A stretch of DNA of 64,000 bases, taken from contig NZ_JBALOP010000016.1 of NCBI RefSeq assembly GCF_036962685.1, forward strand, positions 1-64,000, read 5' to 3'. This DNA is from Ferdinandcohnia sp036962685 (GTDB lineage Bacteria > Bacillota > Bacilli > Bacillales > Bacillaceae_L). This document shows positions 24,377 to 33,390 of the stretch, one piece after another; the stretch's first letter is position 1; each line of letters starts with the position of its first letter. A program made the translations under genes and the position numbers. The notes under the pieces are model-generated. The model worked only from the letters and a program-made list of their open reading frames with translations. It searched no databases and was not told the DNA's origin.

Positions 24377-25321
24377 TCAGTCATCTTTACGTAAGCCTAA
24401 ACCAAGCTCTTCTAGTTTAGCCTTAACTTCTTCTAAAGATTTACGACCAAGGTTTCGTACCTTCATCATATCTTCTTCAGTTTTATGAGCAAGCTCTTGA
24501 ACCGTATTGATTCCTGCTCTCTTTAAGCAGTTATATGAACGAACAGAGAGATCCAATTCTTCAATTGTCATCTCGAGGACTTTCTCTTTTTGATCCTCTT
24601 CTTTTTCCACCATAATTTCTGCGTTTTGAGCTTCATCCGTTAATCCTACGAAAATATTTAAATGTTCTGTTAGGATTTTCGCACCTAGTGCAATTGCTTC
24701 TTTCGGACCAGTACTGCCGTCAGTCCAAACATCAAAAGTCAGTTTGTCAAAGTTCGCGACCTGTCCAACACGTGTATTTTCCACTTGGTAATTAACACGT
24801 GAAACCGGAGTATAGATTGAATCAATCGGGATTACACCGATTGGTCGATCTTCACGCTTGTTTGCATCAGCTGGAGTATATCCTCGTCCACGCTTCGCAG
24901 TAAATCTCACACGAAAATGTGCATCCTTAGCAAGAGTTGCAATGTGCAGATCTGGGTTTAAGATTTCAACATCACTGTCATGTGTGATGTCAGAAGCTTT
25001 TACCGGACCTTCACCTTGAACATCAATCTCAAGAGTCTTCTCTTCATCAGAGTAGATTTTAAGAGCTAATTTCTTCACATTTAAGATAATAGATGTTACA
25101 TCTTCGACGACGCCTTCGATTGTTGAGAACTCATGAAGCACCCCATCTATTTGGATAGACGTTACAGCGGCACCAGGAAGAGAAGAAAGTAGGATACGAC
25201 GTAAGGAGTTACCCAAAGTTGTTCCATATCCACGCTCAAGTGGCTCGACGACGAATTTACCGTATTTGGCATCTTCGCTGATTTCAACCGTTTCGATTTT
25301 TGGTTTTTCAATTTCGATCAT
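24377..25321 (-). CDS. rpoA: RNA polymerase alpha subunit
   Basis: A 314-residue alpha subunit: N-terminal assembly domain (about 1-228) with FVVEPLERGYGTTLGNSLRR, an acidic linker (VEKEEDQKEKV), and the C-terminal domain (about 245-314) with LDLSVRSYNCLKRAGINTV and NLGRKSLEEVKAKL, which binds UP elements and activators. ATG 25321 is preceded by GGAGGG. Uniquely within this operon, a 292-base spacer with a terminator-like hairpin and a TATAAT separates it from rpsK. Confidence 0.97.
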   Translation of the reverse strand: MIEIEKPKIETVEISEDAKYGKFVVEPLERGYGTTLGNSLRRILLSSLPGAAVTSIQIDGVLHEFSTIEGVVEDVTSIILNVKKLALKIYSDEEKTLEIDVQGEGPVKASDITHDSDVEILNPDLHIATLAKDAHFRVRFTAKRGRGYTPADANKREDRPIGVIPIDSIYTPVSRVNYQVENTRVGQVANFDKLTFDVWTDGSTGPKEAIALGAKILTEHLNIFVGLTDEAQNAEIMVEKEEDQKEKVLEMTIEELDLSVRSYNCLKRAGINTVQELAHKTEEDMMKVRNLGRKSLEEVKAKLEELGLGLRKDD

Positions 25322-25452
25322 TTATAAACCCTCCTTCAAAACGTCGAAACCTCGGCTAGACTATGATCAGAAACGTCTAACCGAAATTCCCAATAGTTAA
25401 GTTCCCTATCTGTGCACAACAACAACTCGATTCATTCTGTAAAGAACTTATA

Positions 25453-25500
25453 AACAAAACATGGCGATTCGTGAATCTACCTCACTCACGCCTTTGTTAC
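25453..25500 (-). promoter_or_regulatory. structured leader hairpin upstream of rpoA
   Basis: On the minus strand AACAAAGGCGTGA pairs with TCACG-AAT-CGCC and a distal TTTGTT, giving a long stem with a 3-base bulge. A TATAAT lies about 60 bases upstream of it at 25542-25547 on the minus strand, with a poor -35. Role unknown; a ribosomal or polymerase leader is an inference. Confidence 0.4.
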
Positions 25501-25570
25501 ACTTATAAGAATAAAAAAGTTTATCAAAACCCATTAATCCATTATAGCCATGGATAAAAAATCTTATACA

Positions 25571-25608
25571 GAAAAAGATCAAATACGTCTTATCGTATTA
25601 TTTGATGC
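25571..25608 (-). terminator. possible terminator between rpsK and rpoA
   Basis: On the minus strand ATCAAAT-AAT-ACG pairs with CGT-ATTTGAT around a 6-base loop, followed by CTTTTTC. It begins six bases after the rpsK stop, so it may attenuate read-through into rpoA. Confidence 0.5.
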
Positions 25609-25613
25609 TAATG

Positions 25614-26003
25614 TTACACACGACGACGTTTTGGCGGGCGACATCCGTTATGTGGTACTGGAGTAACATCTTTAATAGCTGTAACTTCAAGACCAGCAGC
25701 TTGAAGAGCACGAATTGCAGCTTCACGTCCTGCGCCAGGGCCTTTTACAGTTACTTCAAGAGTTCTCATACCATGCTCCATTGAAACTTTAGCAGCAGTT
25801 TCAGCAGCCATTTGTGCAGCGAATGGAGTAGATTTACGTGAACCTTTGAAACCAAGAGCACCGGCACTTGACCAAGAGATTGCATTTCCGTGTGCATCTG
25901 TAATTGTTACGATCGTATTGTTGAATGTTGAACGGATGTGTGCAACACCAGTTTCAATATTCTTTTTTACACGACGTTTACGAGTATTCGTTTTACGTGC
26001 CAT
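25614..26003 (-). CDS. rpsK: 30S ribosomal protein S11
   Basis: A 129-residue S11 beginning MARKTNTRKRRVKKNIETGV and ending in the conserved DVTPVPHNGCRPPKRRRV tail that lines the E-site platform. It follows rpsM by 19 bases; ATG 26003 has GGAGG upstream. Length and context are standard for Bacillus. Confidence 0.97.
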   Translation of the reverse strand: MARKTNTRKRRVKKNIETGVAHIRSTFNNTIVTITDAHGNAISWSSAGALGFKGSRKSTPFAAQMAAETAAKVSMEHGMRTLEVTVKGPGAGREAAIRALQAAGLEVTAIKDVTPVPHNGCRPPKRRRV

Positions 26004-26022
26004 TTATCCATTACCTCCCTTA

Positions 26023-26388
26023 CTATTTCTTCTTGTTTGCTACAGTACGACGAGGTCCTTTACGTGTACGAGCGTTATTTTTAGTATTTTGACCTCTTAC
26101 AGGTAATCCACGACGATGACGTAGACCACGGTAAGAACCGATTTCGATTAAACGTTTGATATTAAGTGAAACTTCACGACGAAGGTCACCTTCTACTTTG
26201 TAACGGTCAACGATATCACGAATCTTGTTTAATTCGTCTTCTGTAAGATCACGAACTCGTGTATCTTCAGAAACACCAGCTTCTGCTAGGATTTTCTGTG
26301 CAGTTGGACGTCCGATTCCAAAAATATATGTTAAAGATATAACCACACGCTTTTCGCGTGGAACATCAACACCAGCAATACGTGCCAT
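26023..26388 (-). CDS. rpsM: 30S ribosomal protein S13
   Basis: A 121-residue S13 with MARIAGVDVPREKRVVISLTYI at the N-terminus, the helix-hairpin-helix core, and the basic RGQNTKNNARTRKGPRRTVANKKK-type tail that contacts P-site tRNA. It lies 23 bases after rpmJ in the usual infA-rpmJ-rpsM-rpsK order. Confidence 0.97.
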   Translation of the reverse strand: MARIAGVDVPREKRVVISLTYIFGIGRPTAQKILAEAGVSEDTRVRDLTEDELNKIRDIVDRYKVEGDLRREVSLNIKRLIEIGSYRGLRHRRGLPVRGQNTKNNARTRKGPRRTVANKKK

Positions 26389-26411
26389 TTAGACGTACAC
26401 CTCCTTATAAT

Positions 26412-26528
<117 letters not shown>

Positions 26529-26557
26529 TCAAACCTCCTTGATAGTTCGGAGCGCAT

Positions 26558-26776
26558 TTATTTAAAACGGTACGTAATCCTACCGCGAGTCAAGTCATAA
26601 GGTGATAATTCAACCGTAACCTTGTCTCCAGGTAAAATACGAATAAAGTGCATGCGAATTTTACCAGAAACATGGGCCAAAACAGTATGACCATTCTCTA
26701 ATTCAACTTTAAACATTGCATTAGGTAATGTCTCTGCAACAGTACCTTCAACTTCAATTACATCGTCTTTCGCCAT
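26558..26776 (-). CDS. infA: translation initiation factor IF-1
   Basis: A 72-residue S1-like OB-fold protein (MAKDDVIEVEGTVAETLPNAMF) that occupies the 30S A site during initiation. AAGGGAG lies before ATG 26776. The gene expected just upstream in Bacillus, a KOW-domain protein, is present only as a remnant; its last in-frame codons would run directly into this start. Confidence 0.97.
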   Translation of the reverse strand: MAKDDVIEVEGTVAETLPNAMFKVELENGHTVLAHVSGKIRMHFIRILPGDKVTVELSPYDLTRGRITYRFK

Positions 26777-26907
26777 TGGAATGTTCTCCCTTCTTCAAAT
26801 CAGTAACTTGCTCATTGACAAACTTTGACGCGCACAAACATTCCTCTACGTTTGCCATCGACCAGTTTTCTTAATACTGCTCTGAACTTCCGGAGATACG
26901 TAATCAA
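26777..26907 (-). pseudogene. remnant of a KOW-domain RNA-binding protein gene
   Basis: Between map and infA many Bacillus carry a short KOW-domain gene. Here the minus strand encodes DYVSPEVQSSIKKTGR in one frame, GKRRGMFV in a second, and ASKFVNEQVTDLKKGEHS in a third, ending at the infA ATG. As I recall the intact protein, these are consecutive parts of its C-terminal half, so at least two single-base indels have broken it. The N-terminal KOW part is missing altogether; map's stop lies only about 40 bases upstream. Family recall is from memory, so confidence is moderate. Confidence 0.6.
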
Positions 26908-26947
26908 AAATTAGATGAATGTTATTCTCATGAATAGGGTTTGTGCC

Positions 26948-27694
26948 TTACAATTTTGTTAAGATCTCATACCCTGTTTCTGTAATAGCAATCGTATGTT
27001 CAAAATGCGCACACGTTTTGCCATCGACTGTTACAACAGTCCAGTTATCTGCTAACGTCTTAACGTATCGACTACCTGCATTTACCATCGGTTCAACGGC
27101 AAGTACCATTCCTGGTTTTAAACGTGGTCCTTTATTAGGAGGACCGTAATGTGGAATTTGTGGTTCCTCATGTAAATCTTTGCCTACACCGTGACCTACA
27201 TATTCCCGAACAATCGAAAATTGATTCGCCTCGACATAAACTTGAATTGCATGAGAAATATTTGAAAGACGCACACCAGGCTTCGCTTCTTCTAATCCTC
27301 GATAAAGGGATTCTTGTGTAACTTCAAGAAGTCTTTGATTTTCCGGATGAATTGTACCAACAGGATAAGTCCAAGCTGAATCACCATGGTAGCCGTTGTA
27401 CTCGGCGCCGATATCAATACTGATAATATCTCCATCCTGTAAGACACGATCACCAGGAATACCATGTACTAGCTCTTCATTAACAGAAGTACAGATACTA
27501 CCGCGAAAACCATTATACCCTTTAAAAGAAGGAATTGCATCATATCCACGAATAAACTTTTCAGCAATTGTATCCAGTTCTTTCGTTGAAATCCCTGGAG
27601 TAATATATTTTTGTAATTCTTGGTGTGTCAATGCAACGATCTTGCCAGCTTCGCGCATAATTTCAATCTCTCTTGGTGACTTGCAAATAATCAT
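26948..27694 (-). CDS. map: type I methionyl aminopeptidase
   Basis: A 248-residue metalloprotease that removes the initiator Met from nascent proteins. The metal ligands are visible in ISIDIGAEYNGYHGDSAW, GHGVGKDLHEEP and VLAVEPM, with the last Glu in FEHTIAIT. It starts directly after the adk stop. It precedes the decayed KOW gene and infA. Confidence 0.96.
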   Translation of the reverse strand: MIICKSPREIEIMREAGKIVALTHQELQKYITPGISTKELDTIAEKFIRGYDAIPSFKGYNGFRGSICTSVNEELVHGIPGDRVLQDGDIISIDIGAEYNGYHGDSAWTYPVGTIHPENQRLLEVTQESLYRGLEEAKPGVRLSNISHAIQVYVEANQFSIVREYVGHGVGKDLHEEPQIPHYGPPNKGPRLKPGMVLAVEPMVNAGSRYVKTLADNWTVVTVDGKTCAHFEHTIAITETGYEILTKL

Positions 27695-28345
27695 CTATTT
27701 TAATCCCCCAAGGAGCTCCTCTACACCACCAAAAACTTTGTTAATTTCTTGTTGTCCATCGATATTGCGAAGATAGCCCTTTTCCTGATAAAAGTCAAGA
27801 AGTGGCTTAGATTGCTCGATATTCACTTGTAGACGAGTTCCAACTGTCTCCGCATTGTCATCGGCACGTTGATATAGTTCGCCACCACACTTATCGCATG
27901 TCCCTTCCTGACTAGGTGGGTTGAATACTAGGTGGTAAGTAGAACCACAGTCCTTACAAATTCGACGACCTGTTAATCTTTCGAGTAAAATGTCAGAATC
28001 GACTTCAATGTTTATAACATAGTCAATCTTTTTATCAAGATCAGTAAGGATTGCTTCAAGTGCTTCTGCTTGTGGAACGGTACGTGGAAATCCATCAAGT
28101 AAAAATCCTTCATTGCAATCGTCTTTGCTCAATCGTTCACGGACAATTCCGATCGTAACTTCATCAGGAACAAGCTCACCTTTATCCATAAAAGATTTTG
28201 CTTGGAGTCCTAGTTCTGTTCCATCTTTTATTGCAGCACGGAACATATCTCCTGTTGAGATATGAGGGATATTGTACTTTTCTACGATTTTTTCAGCTTG
28301 AGTGCCTTTTCCAGCACCCGGTAGCCCCATTAATACTAAGTTCAA
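27695..28345 (-). CDS. adk: adenylate kinase
   Basis: A 216-residue adenylate kinase converting ATP and AMP to two ADP. P-loop GLPGAGKGTQ, DGFPRT, and a lid domain with a four-Cys zinc site (CKDCGSTY, CDKCGG), the Gram-positive form. It lies 58 bases after secY and abuts map, the standard secY-adk-map order. Confidence 0.97.
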   Translation of the reverse strand: MNLVLMGLPGAGKGTQAEKIVEKYNIPHISTGDMFRAAIKDGTELGLQAKSFMDKGELVPDEVTIGIVRERLSKDDCNEGFLLDGFPRTVPQAEALEAILTDLDKKIDYVINIEVDSDILLERLTGRRICKDCGSTYHLVFNPPSQEGTCDKCGGELYQRADDNAETVGTRLQVNIEQSKPLLDFYQEKGYLRNIDGQQEINKVFGGVEELLGGLK

Positions 28346-28403
28346 GTGATTTGCCCCCTCAGCCTCTTATCTTAGAGGTGCTGGGAAAAACATTCCCAGA
28401 ACC

Positions 28404-29696
28404 TTATTTGATAAATCCTTTATAATGACGTTTTACAAGCTGACTTTCAAGCTGCTTCATTGTCTCAAGTGCAACACCGATAACGATGAGCAAGCTAGTT
28501 CCACCAATTTGTGCAGACTGCGGTAAATTCGCAAATTTTATAAAGAAAACAGGAAGAACGGAAATAGCTGCTAAGAAAATAGAACCAACAAAAGTTAAAC
28601 GATACAGAATTTTTGTTACATATTCTTGCGTATTTCTTCCTGGGCGAATCCCTGGAATGTAGCCGCCTTGCTTTTTCAAATTATCTGCCATTTGTTCAGG
28701 ATTTACTTGAACAAATGTGTAGAAATATGTGAACGCAATGATAAGCGCGATATAAATAATCATCCCAACTGGTTGGGTATAATCAAAATACTTTGTAATC
28801 CAGTCAGTTACCGTATTAGGACCGAAGAACGATGCAATCGTTGGTGGCGTGATAATGAAGGAAACTGCAAAAATTACAGGAATAACACCAGCCGCATTTA
28901 CTTTTAACGGTAAATGTGTGGAGTGTCCTCCAACCGGGCTATTAGCAGCTAACCGCTTTGCATATTGAATTGGAATTTTTCGTAATGCTTGTTGTACAAA
29001 TATTACACCTACGACAACAGCTATAACAGCAATAAGCAGTAAAACAACAGTAATGATGCTTAGGAATAATTGATCTCCAGCATCTTCAAATTGTTGAATA
29101 TAGACTTGGTTTACAGCAGTAGGAATACCGGCAACAATACCTGCGAAAATGATAATTGAAATCCCGTTTCCAACGCCTTTCGCTGTAATTTGTTCACCTA
29201 ACCACATTAAAAATGCAGTACCAGCAGTTAACACAACAGCGATTAATAAATACGTTCCGATACTAGGATTCACAATTAACATCCCATTTGACATGTTGTT
29301 AAAGCCGTATGACATACCCATTGCTTGGATAAAACCAAGCACAATCGTTCCATAGCGAGTAAACTGCGCTAATTTACGACGTCCAACTTCCCCTTGCTTA
29401 GACCATTCCGTAAATTTAGGAACAACGTCCATTTGCAACAATTGAATGATAATTGAAGCAGTAATGTAAGGCATGATCCCCATCGCAAGGATTGAGAAGT
29501 TAAACAATGCTCCACCACCAAATGTATTTAAGAGGCCGAACGCTGTATTACTATCAGTCGATCTTAAAACGTCGGCATTCACATTTGGCACTGGAATAAA
29601 GGTGCCAATTCGAAATACTACTAACATAAGTAAGGTGAATATAATTTTGTTTCTTATATCACCAACGCGCATAAAATTGGAGATTGTTTGAAACAT
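28404..29696 (-). CDS. secY: protein translocase subunit SecY
   Basis: A 430-residue channel protein with ten hydrophobic segments, beginning MFQTISNFMRVGDIRNKIIFT. Conserved parts include the plug-region FGGGALFNFSILALG-like segment, the loop GYIPGIRPGRNT, and the basic C-terminus VKRHYKGFIK. With SecE (also encoded in this window) and SecG it forms the export pore. Its ATG shares one base with the rplO stop (TAATG), so translation is coupled. Confidence 0.97.
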   Translation of the reverse strand: MFQTISNFMRVGDIRNKIIFTLLMLVVFRIGTFIPVPNVNADVLRSTDSNTAFGLLNTFGGGALFNFSILAMGIMPYITASIIIQLLQMDVVPKFTEWSKQGEVGRRKLAQFTRYGTIVLGFIQAMGMSYGFNNMSNGMLIVNPSIGTYLLIAVVLTAGTAFLMWLGEQITAKGVGNGISIIIFAGIVAGIPTAVNQVYIQQFEDAGDQLFLSIITVVLLLIAVIAVVVGVIFVQQALRKIPIQYAKRLAANSPVGGHSTHLPLKVNAAGVIPVIFAVSFIITPPTIASFFGPNTVTDWITKYFDYTQPVGMIIYIALIIAFTYFYTFVQVNPEQMADNLKKQGGYIPGIRPGRNTQEYVTKILYRLTFVGSIFLAAISVLPVFFIKFANLPQSAQIGGTSLLIVIGVALETMKQLESQLVKRHYKGFIK

Positions 29697-30136
29697 TAAA
29701 TCACCTCAGTTGTTCCGCCAGCAGCTTCGATCGCTTGTTGAGCAGTAGAGGAGAATTTGTGAGCTCTAACTGTTAGCTTTTTGTCAAGAGTACCTTTACC
29801 AAGGATCTTAACTCCAGCATTAAGTTTACTTACAACACCTGTTTCAATTAGAAGTTCAGGTGTTACTTCTGTTCCGTCTTCAAAACGATTTAGTGTTTCT
29901 AGGTTAACAATTGCAAAGTCTTTGCGATTGATATTTGTGAAACCACGTTTTGGTAAGCGTTGGAATAGAGGAGTTTGACCACCTTCAAATCCAGGACGAA
30001 CACCGCCACCAGAACGCGCTTTTTGACCTTTATGACCTTTACCAGCAGTTTTACCATTACCTGAACCAGTTCCACGTCCAACACGATTACGTGTTTTACG
30101 AGATCCTTCAGCCGGTTGTAATTCATGAAGTTTCAT
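29696..30136 (-). CDS. rplO: 50S ribosomal protein L15
   Basis: A 146-residue L15: MKLHELQPAEGSRKTRNRVGRG, then the glycine- and basic-rich extension (GSGNGKTAGKGHKGQKARSG) that threads into the 50S core, and a globular C-terminal domain. Follows rpmD by 33 bases and overlaps secY by one base. Confidence 0.97.
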   Translation of the reverse strand: MKLHELQPAEGSRKTRNRVGRGTGSGNGKTAGKGHKGQKARSGGGVRPGFEGGQTPLFQRLPKRGFTNINRKDFAIVNLETLNRFEDGTEVTPELLIETGVVSKLNAGVKILGKGTLDKKLTVRAHKFSSTAQQAIEAAGGTTEVI

Positions 30137-30169
30137 TTGGGCACCTCCTTATTTCAGAAAAAAATCTAA

Positions 30170-30352
30170 TTATTGTTCTTTAACCGTAACTAGGTGAGCA
30201 ACTTTATTAATCATACCGCGAATCGCAGCATTATCATCATGAACAACAGTTTGATGTAATTTTTTCAATCCAAGAGTACGAACAGTTACACGTTGGTCTT
30301 CAGGACGTCCAATGACACTGCGAGTGAGGGTGATTGCTAATTTCTTTGACAT
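30170..30352 (-). CDS. rpmD: 50S ribosomal protein L30
   Basis: A 60-residue L30 (MSKKLAITLTRSVIGRPEDQ), the short bacterial form. It lies 13 bases after rpsE in the spc operon; GGAGGG precedes ATG 30352. Confidence 0.96.
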   Translation of the reverse strand: MSKKLAITLTRSVIGRPEDQRVTVRTLGLKKLHQTVVHDDNAAIRGMINKVAHLVTVKEQ

Positions 30353-30365
30353 TGTGTTTTCCCTC

Positions 30366-30866
30366 CTATCCTAACAGTTCTTCTACTGATTTACCACGTA
30401 ACTTAGCTACTTCTTCAGCACGCTTTAATTGACTTAAACCTTCAATTGTAGCACGAATCATATTTACCGGAGTGTTTGTTCCTAATGATTTAGAAAGGAT
30501 ATCACCGATACCAGCAAGTTCTAATACCGCACGAACTGGTCCACCAGCGATAACTCCAGTACCTTCAGATGCAGGCTTTAGTAAAACTTCACCTGCTCCA
30601 AATTGACCAATTACTTGGTGAGGAACTGTTGTTCCAACCATTGGTACAGAGATTAGGTTCTTTTTAGCATCTTCAATTGCTTTACGAATTGCATCTGGAA
30701 CTTCTTGTGCTTTACCAGTTCCAAAACCAACATGTCCGTTCTTATCACCAACTACTACTAGTGCTGCAAAGCGGAATCGACGTCCACCTTTTACAACCTT
30801 AGCAACACGGTTAACGGTAACTACGCGTTCTTCAAGTTCTAATTTATTTGGGTCAATGCGACGCAT
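30366..30866 (-). CDS. rpsE: 30S ribosomal protein S5
   Basis: A 166-residue S5 with the double-stranded RNA-binding N-terminal domain (LEERVVTVNRVAKVVKGGRR) and the conserved loop VGFGTGKAQEVPDAI. The loop whose mutations cause spectinomycin resistance (VKGGRRFRF region) is wild type. Position between rplR and rpmD is standard. Confidence 0.97.
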   Translation of the reverse strand: MRRIDPNKLELEERVVTVNRVAKVVKGGRRFRFAALVVVGDKNGHVGFGTGKAQEVPDAIRKAIEDAKKNLISVPMVGTTVPHQVIGQFGAGEVLLKPASEGTGVIAGGPVRAVLELAGIGDILSKSLGTNTPVNMIRATIEGLSQLKRAEEVAKLRGKSVEELLG

Positions 30867-30889
30867 CTTATAATGTCCCTCCTTTTTTA

Positions 30890-31252
30890 TTAAAATTGTA
30901 ATCCAGCTTCACGAGCAGCATCTGCTAGTGCTTTTACACGTCCGTGGTAAAGGTAACCTCCGCGGTCGAATACTACCTCTTTGATTCCTTTTTCAATACC
31001 ACGCTTAGCAACTAGTTCGCCAACTTTTGTTGCAGCATCTACGTTACCGCCAGCCTCAACAGTTAGATCTTTATCTAATGTAGAAGCACTTGCGATTGTT
31101 ACTGAGTTAACATCATCGATTAATTGAGCGTAAATGTGTTTGTTAGAACGGAACACATTTAGGCGAGGACGAGCAGCAGTTCCAGAAACACGAGAACGAA
31201 CACGAGCATGTCTTTTTCTACGAACTGCATTTTTATCCTGTTTCGTAATCAT
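30890..31252 (-). CDS. rplR: 50S ribosomal protein L18
   Basis: A 120-residue L18 beginning MITKQDKNAVRRKRHARVRS, a basic tail that binds 5S rRNA together with L5, followed by the globular domain with VFDRGGYLYHGRVKALADAAREAG. Follows rplF by 32 bases. Confidence 0.97.
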   Translation of the reverse strand: MITKQDKNAVRRKRHARVRSRVSGTAARPRLNVFRSNKHIYAQLIDDVNSVTIASASTLDKDLTVEAGGNVDAATKVGELVAKRGIEKGIKEVVFDRGGYLYHGRVKALADAAREAGLQF

Positions 31253-31284
31253 TTACGTCTCTCCTTTCTTTTACCTAAAAAGGC

Positions 31285-31821
31285 TTACTTCGCAGTTTTA
31301 CCTTCTTTACGACGAACAAATTCACCTTCGTAGCGAATACCTTTTCCTTTATAAGGCTCAGGCGGACGTACACCACGAATATTAGCAGCTAACGCTCCAA
31401 CACGTTCTTTATCGATACCTTTAACAATGATCTTAGTGTTAGATGGTACTTCGATTTCAACGCCTGTCTCTGGAACGATTTCGACTGGATGAGAATATCC
31501 AACGTTTAATACAAGCTTGTTTCCAGCTTTTTGAGCACGGTATCCGACCCCGATTAGCTCTAAGCCTCTTTCAAAACCTTTGGATACACCTTCAACCATG
31601 TTTCCTAGTAGACTACGTGTTGTTCCGTGAAGAGCACGGTGTTCTTTATTTTCAGTTGGACGAGCAACGTTAATCACGTTGTCCTCAACATTAATTTGCA
31701 TATCAGGATGGAAAGTACGAGTTAATTCGCCTTTTGGTCCTTTTACAGTAGCAGTATTACCGTTGAAAGTTACAGTAACACCAGATGGTATTTCGATTGG
31801 TTTTTTACCAATACGTGACAT
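31285..31821 (-). CDS. rplF: 50S ribosomal protein L6
   Basis: A 178-residue L6 with two repeated domains. MSRIGKKPIEIPSGVTV opens the first; GKGIRYEGEFVRRKEGKTAK closes the second and contains the conserved Lys/Gly tail near the factor-binding site. Follows rpsH by 28 bases. Confidence 0.97.
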   Translation of the reverse strand: MSRIGKKPIEIPSGVTVTFNGNTATVKGPKGELTRTFHPDMQINVEDNVINVARPTENKEHRALHGTTRSLLGNMVEGVSKGFERGLELIGVGYRAQKAGNKLVLNVGYSHPVEIVPETGVEIEVPSNTKIIVKGIDKERVGALAANIRGVRPPEPYKGKGIRYEGEFVRRKEGKTAK

Positions 31822-31849
31822 GTACTACACCTCCATTCTTATCAAACTA

Positions 31850-32248
31850 TTACCAAACGTAAGCTAATACTTCTCCGCCGGCTTGCTTTTGACGAGCTTC
31901 TTTATCAGTTAATACACCTTGTGAGGTTGAAACGATCGCGATTCCTAAACCGTTTAACACACGCGGTACTTCATTAGATTTTGCATAAACACGTAGACCA
32001 GGCTTACTAATACGCTTAAGACCAGTAATAACGCGCTCATTGTTTGCACCGTATTTTAAGAAGATACGGATAATACCTTGTTTGTCATCCTCAATAAATT
32101 CAACGTCACGAACGAAACCTTCACGCTTTAAGATTTCAGCGATTTCCCTTTTGATATTTGATGCAGGGATTTCAAGTTTCTCATGACGAACCATGTTCGC
32201 ATTACGGATGCGAGTAAGCATATCTGCAATTGGATCTGTCATCACCAT
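31850..32248 (-). CDS. rpsH: 30S ribosomal protein S8
   Basis: A 132-residue S8 (MVMTDPIADMLTRIRNANMV), identical in length to B. subtilis S8. The RNA-binding end SNEVPRVLNGLGIAIVSTSQG is conserved; S8 binds helix 21 of 16S rRNA. In enterobacteria S8 regulates the spc operon; I see no clear S8 site here. Confidence 0.97.
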   Translation of the reverse strand: MVMTDPIADMLTRIRNANMVRHEKLEIPASNIKREIAEILKREGFVRDVEFIEDDKQGIIRIFLKYGANNERVITGLKRISKPGLRVYAKSNEVPRVLNGLGIAIVSTSQGVLTDKEARQKQAGGEVLAYVW

Positions 32249-32278
32249 AGTATTTTTACCTCCTTCCCAATTCGGGGT

Positions 32279-32464
32279 TTACCAACTTGCTTTTTTTACA
32301 CCAGGAATTTGACCCTTATAAGCTAGTTCACGGAAACAAATACGGCATAATTTAAATTTACGTAATACAGAGTGTGGACGGCCACAACGTTCGCAACGAG
32401 TGTACTCTTGTACTTTAAATTTCTGTGTGCGTTTTTGTTTCGCAATCATTGATTTTTTAGCCAC
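32279..32464 (-). CDS. rpsN: 30S ribosomal protein S14, type Z (zinc-binding)
   Basis: A 61-residue zinc-containing S14 with Cys24, Cys27, Cys40 and Cys43. This is the primary form in Bacillus; a zinc-free paralogue is usually encoded elsewhere under zinc control. Start ATG 32464; preceded closely by rplE. Confidence 0.97.
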   Translation of the reverse strand: MAKKSMIAKQKRTQKFKVQEYTRCERCGRPHSVLRKFKLCRICFRELAYKGQIPGVKKASW

Positions 32465-32477
32465 GTTTTCGCCTCCT

Positions 32478-33017
32478 TTATTTTTGGAACGGCATACCGA
32501 ACGCTGTTAATAACTCACGAGCTTCTTCGTCAGTATTTGCAGTAGTTACGATAACGATATCCATACCACGAACTTTACTTACTTTATCGTAATCAATTTC
32601 AGGGAAAATTAATTGTTCTTTTACACCTAAAGTGTAGTTACCACGACCATCGAATGATTTCTTTGGTACTCCACGGAAATCACGTACACGTGGTAGTGAG
32701 ATAGAAACAAGCTTATCTAAAAATTCGTACATACGCTCACCGCGTAGTGTAACTTTCGCACCGATTGGCATTCCTTCACGAAGACGGAAACCAGCGATTG
32801 AGTTTTTAGCTTTTGTAATTACTGGCTTTTGACCACTTAGAGCAGCTAATTCCTCTACTGCGTTGTCTAATACTTTAGAGTTTTGAACTGCGTCACCAAC
32901 ACCCATGTTGATCACGATTTTTTCTACTTTTGGAACCTGCATAACAGACTTATAGTTAAACTTGCTCACTAGAGCAGGTGTAATTTCTTTTTGAAACTTT
33001 TCTTTTAGGCGGTTCAT
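32478..33017 (-). CDS. rplE: 50S ribosomal protein L5
   Basis: A 179-residue L5 starting MNRLKEKFQKEITPALVSKF, the B. subtilis length; AGGAGGT lies just upstream of ATG 33017. An earlier in-frame Met would swallow that site. L5 binds 5S rRNA and the P-site tRNA via the loop SISLPRVRDFRG. Confidence 0.96.
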   Translation of the reverse strand: MNRLKEKFQKEITPALVSKFNYKSVMQVPKVEKIVINMGVGDAVQNSKVLDNAVEELAALSGQKPVITKAKNSIAGFRLREGMPIGAKVTLRGERMYEFLDKLVSISLPRVRDFRGVPKKSFDGRGNYTLGVKEQLIFPEIDYDKVSKVRGMDIVIVTTANTDEEARELLTAFGMPFQK

Positions 33018-33041
33018 GTAAGTACCTCCTTTCTTCATTTA

Positions 33042-33353
33042 CTATTTATCTAAAACTTCACCGGATTTTTTTGCTACACGTACCTTTTTGCCATTAACTT
33101 CTTTGTAACCAACACGTGATGGTGTACCAGATTTAGGATCTAATGGCATTACATTTGATACATGAATAGGTGCCTCTTGGCTAATGATACCACCTTGTGG
33201 ATTCGCTTGAGACGGTTTTGAGTGTTTCTTTACGATATTAACGCCTTCTACAAGAACACGGTCTTTCTTAGGGTAGCTTTCAAGGATCACACCTTGTTTA
33301 CCTTTATCTTTCCCTGAAATAACCTGTACCTTGTCACCCTTTTTTACATGCAT
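33042..33353 (-). CDS. rplX: 50S ribosomal protein L24
   Basis: A 103-residue L24 with the KOW motif near the N-terminus (MHVKKGDKVQVISGKDKGKQG). It initiates 50S assembly and lines the exit tunnel mouth. Located between rplN and rplE as usual. Confidence 0.97.
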   Translation of the reverse strand: MHVKKGDKVQVISGKDKGKQGVILESYPKKDRVLVEGVNIVKKHSKPSQANPQGGIISQEAPIHVSNVMPLDPKSGTPSRVGYKEVNGKKVRVAKKSGEVLDK

Positions 33354-33390
33354 CTAGTTCGCACCTCCTTAAAGGCTAATCGATTTCGAA

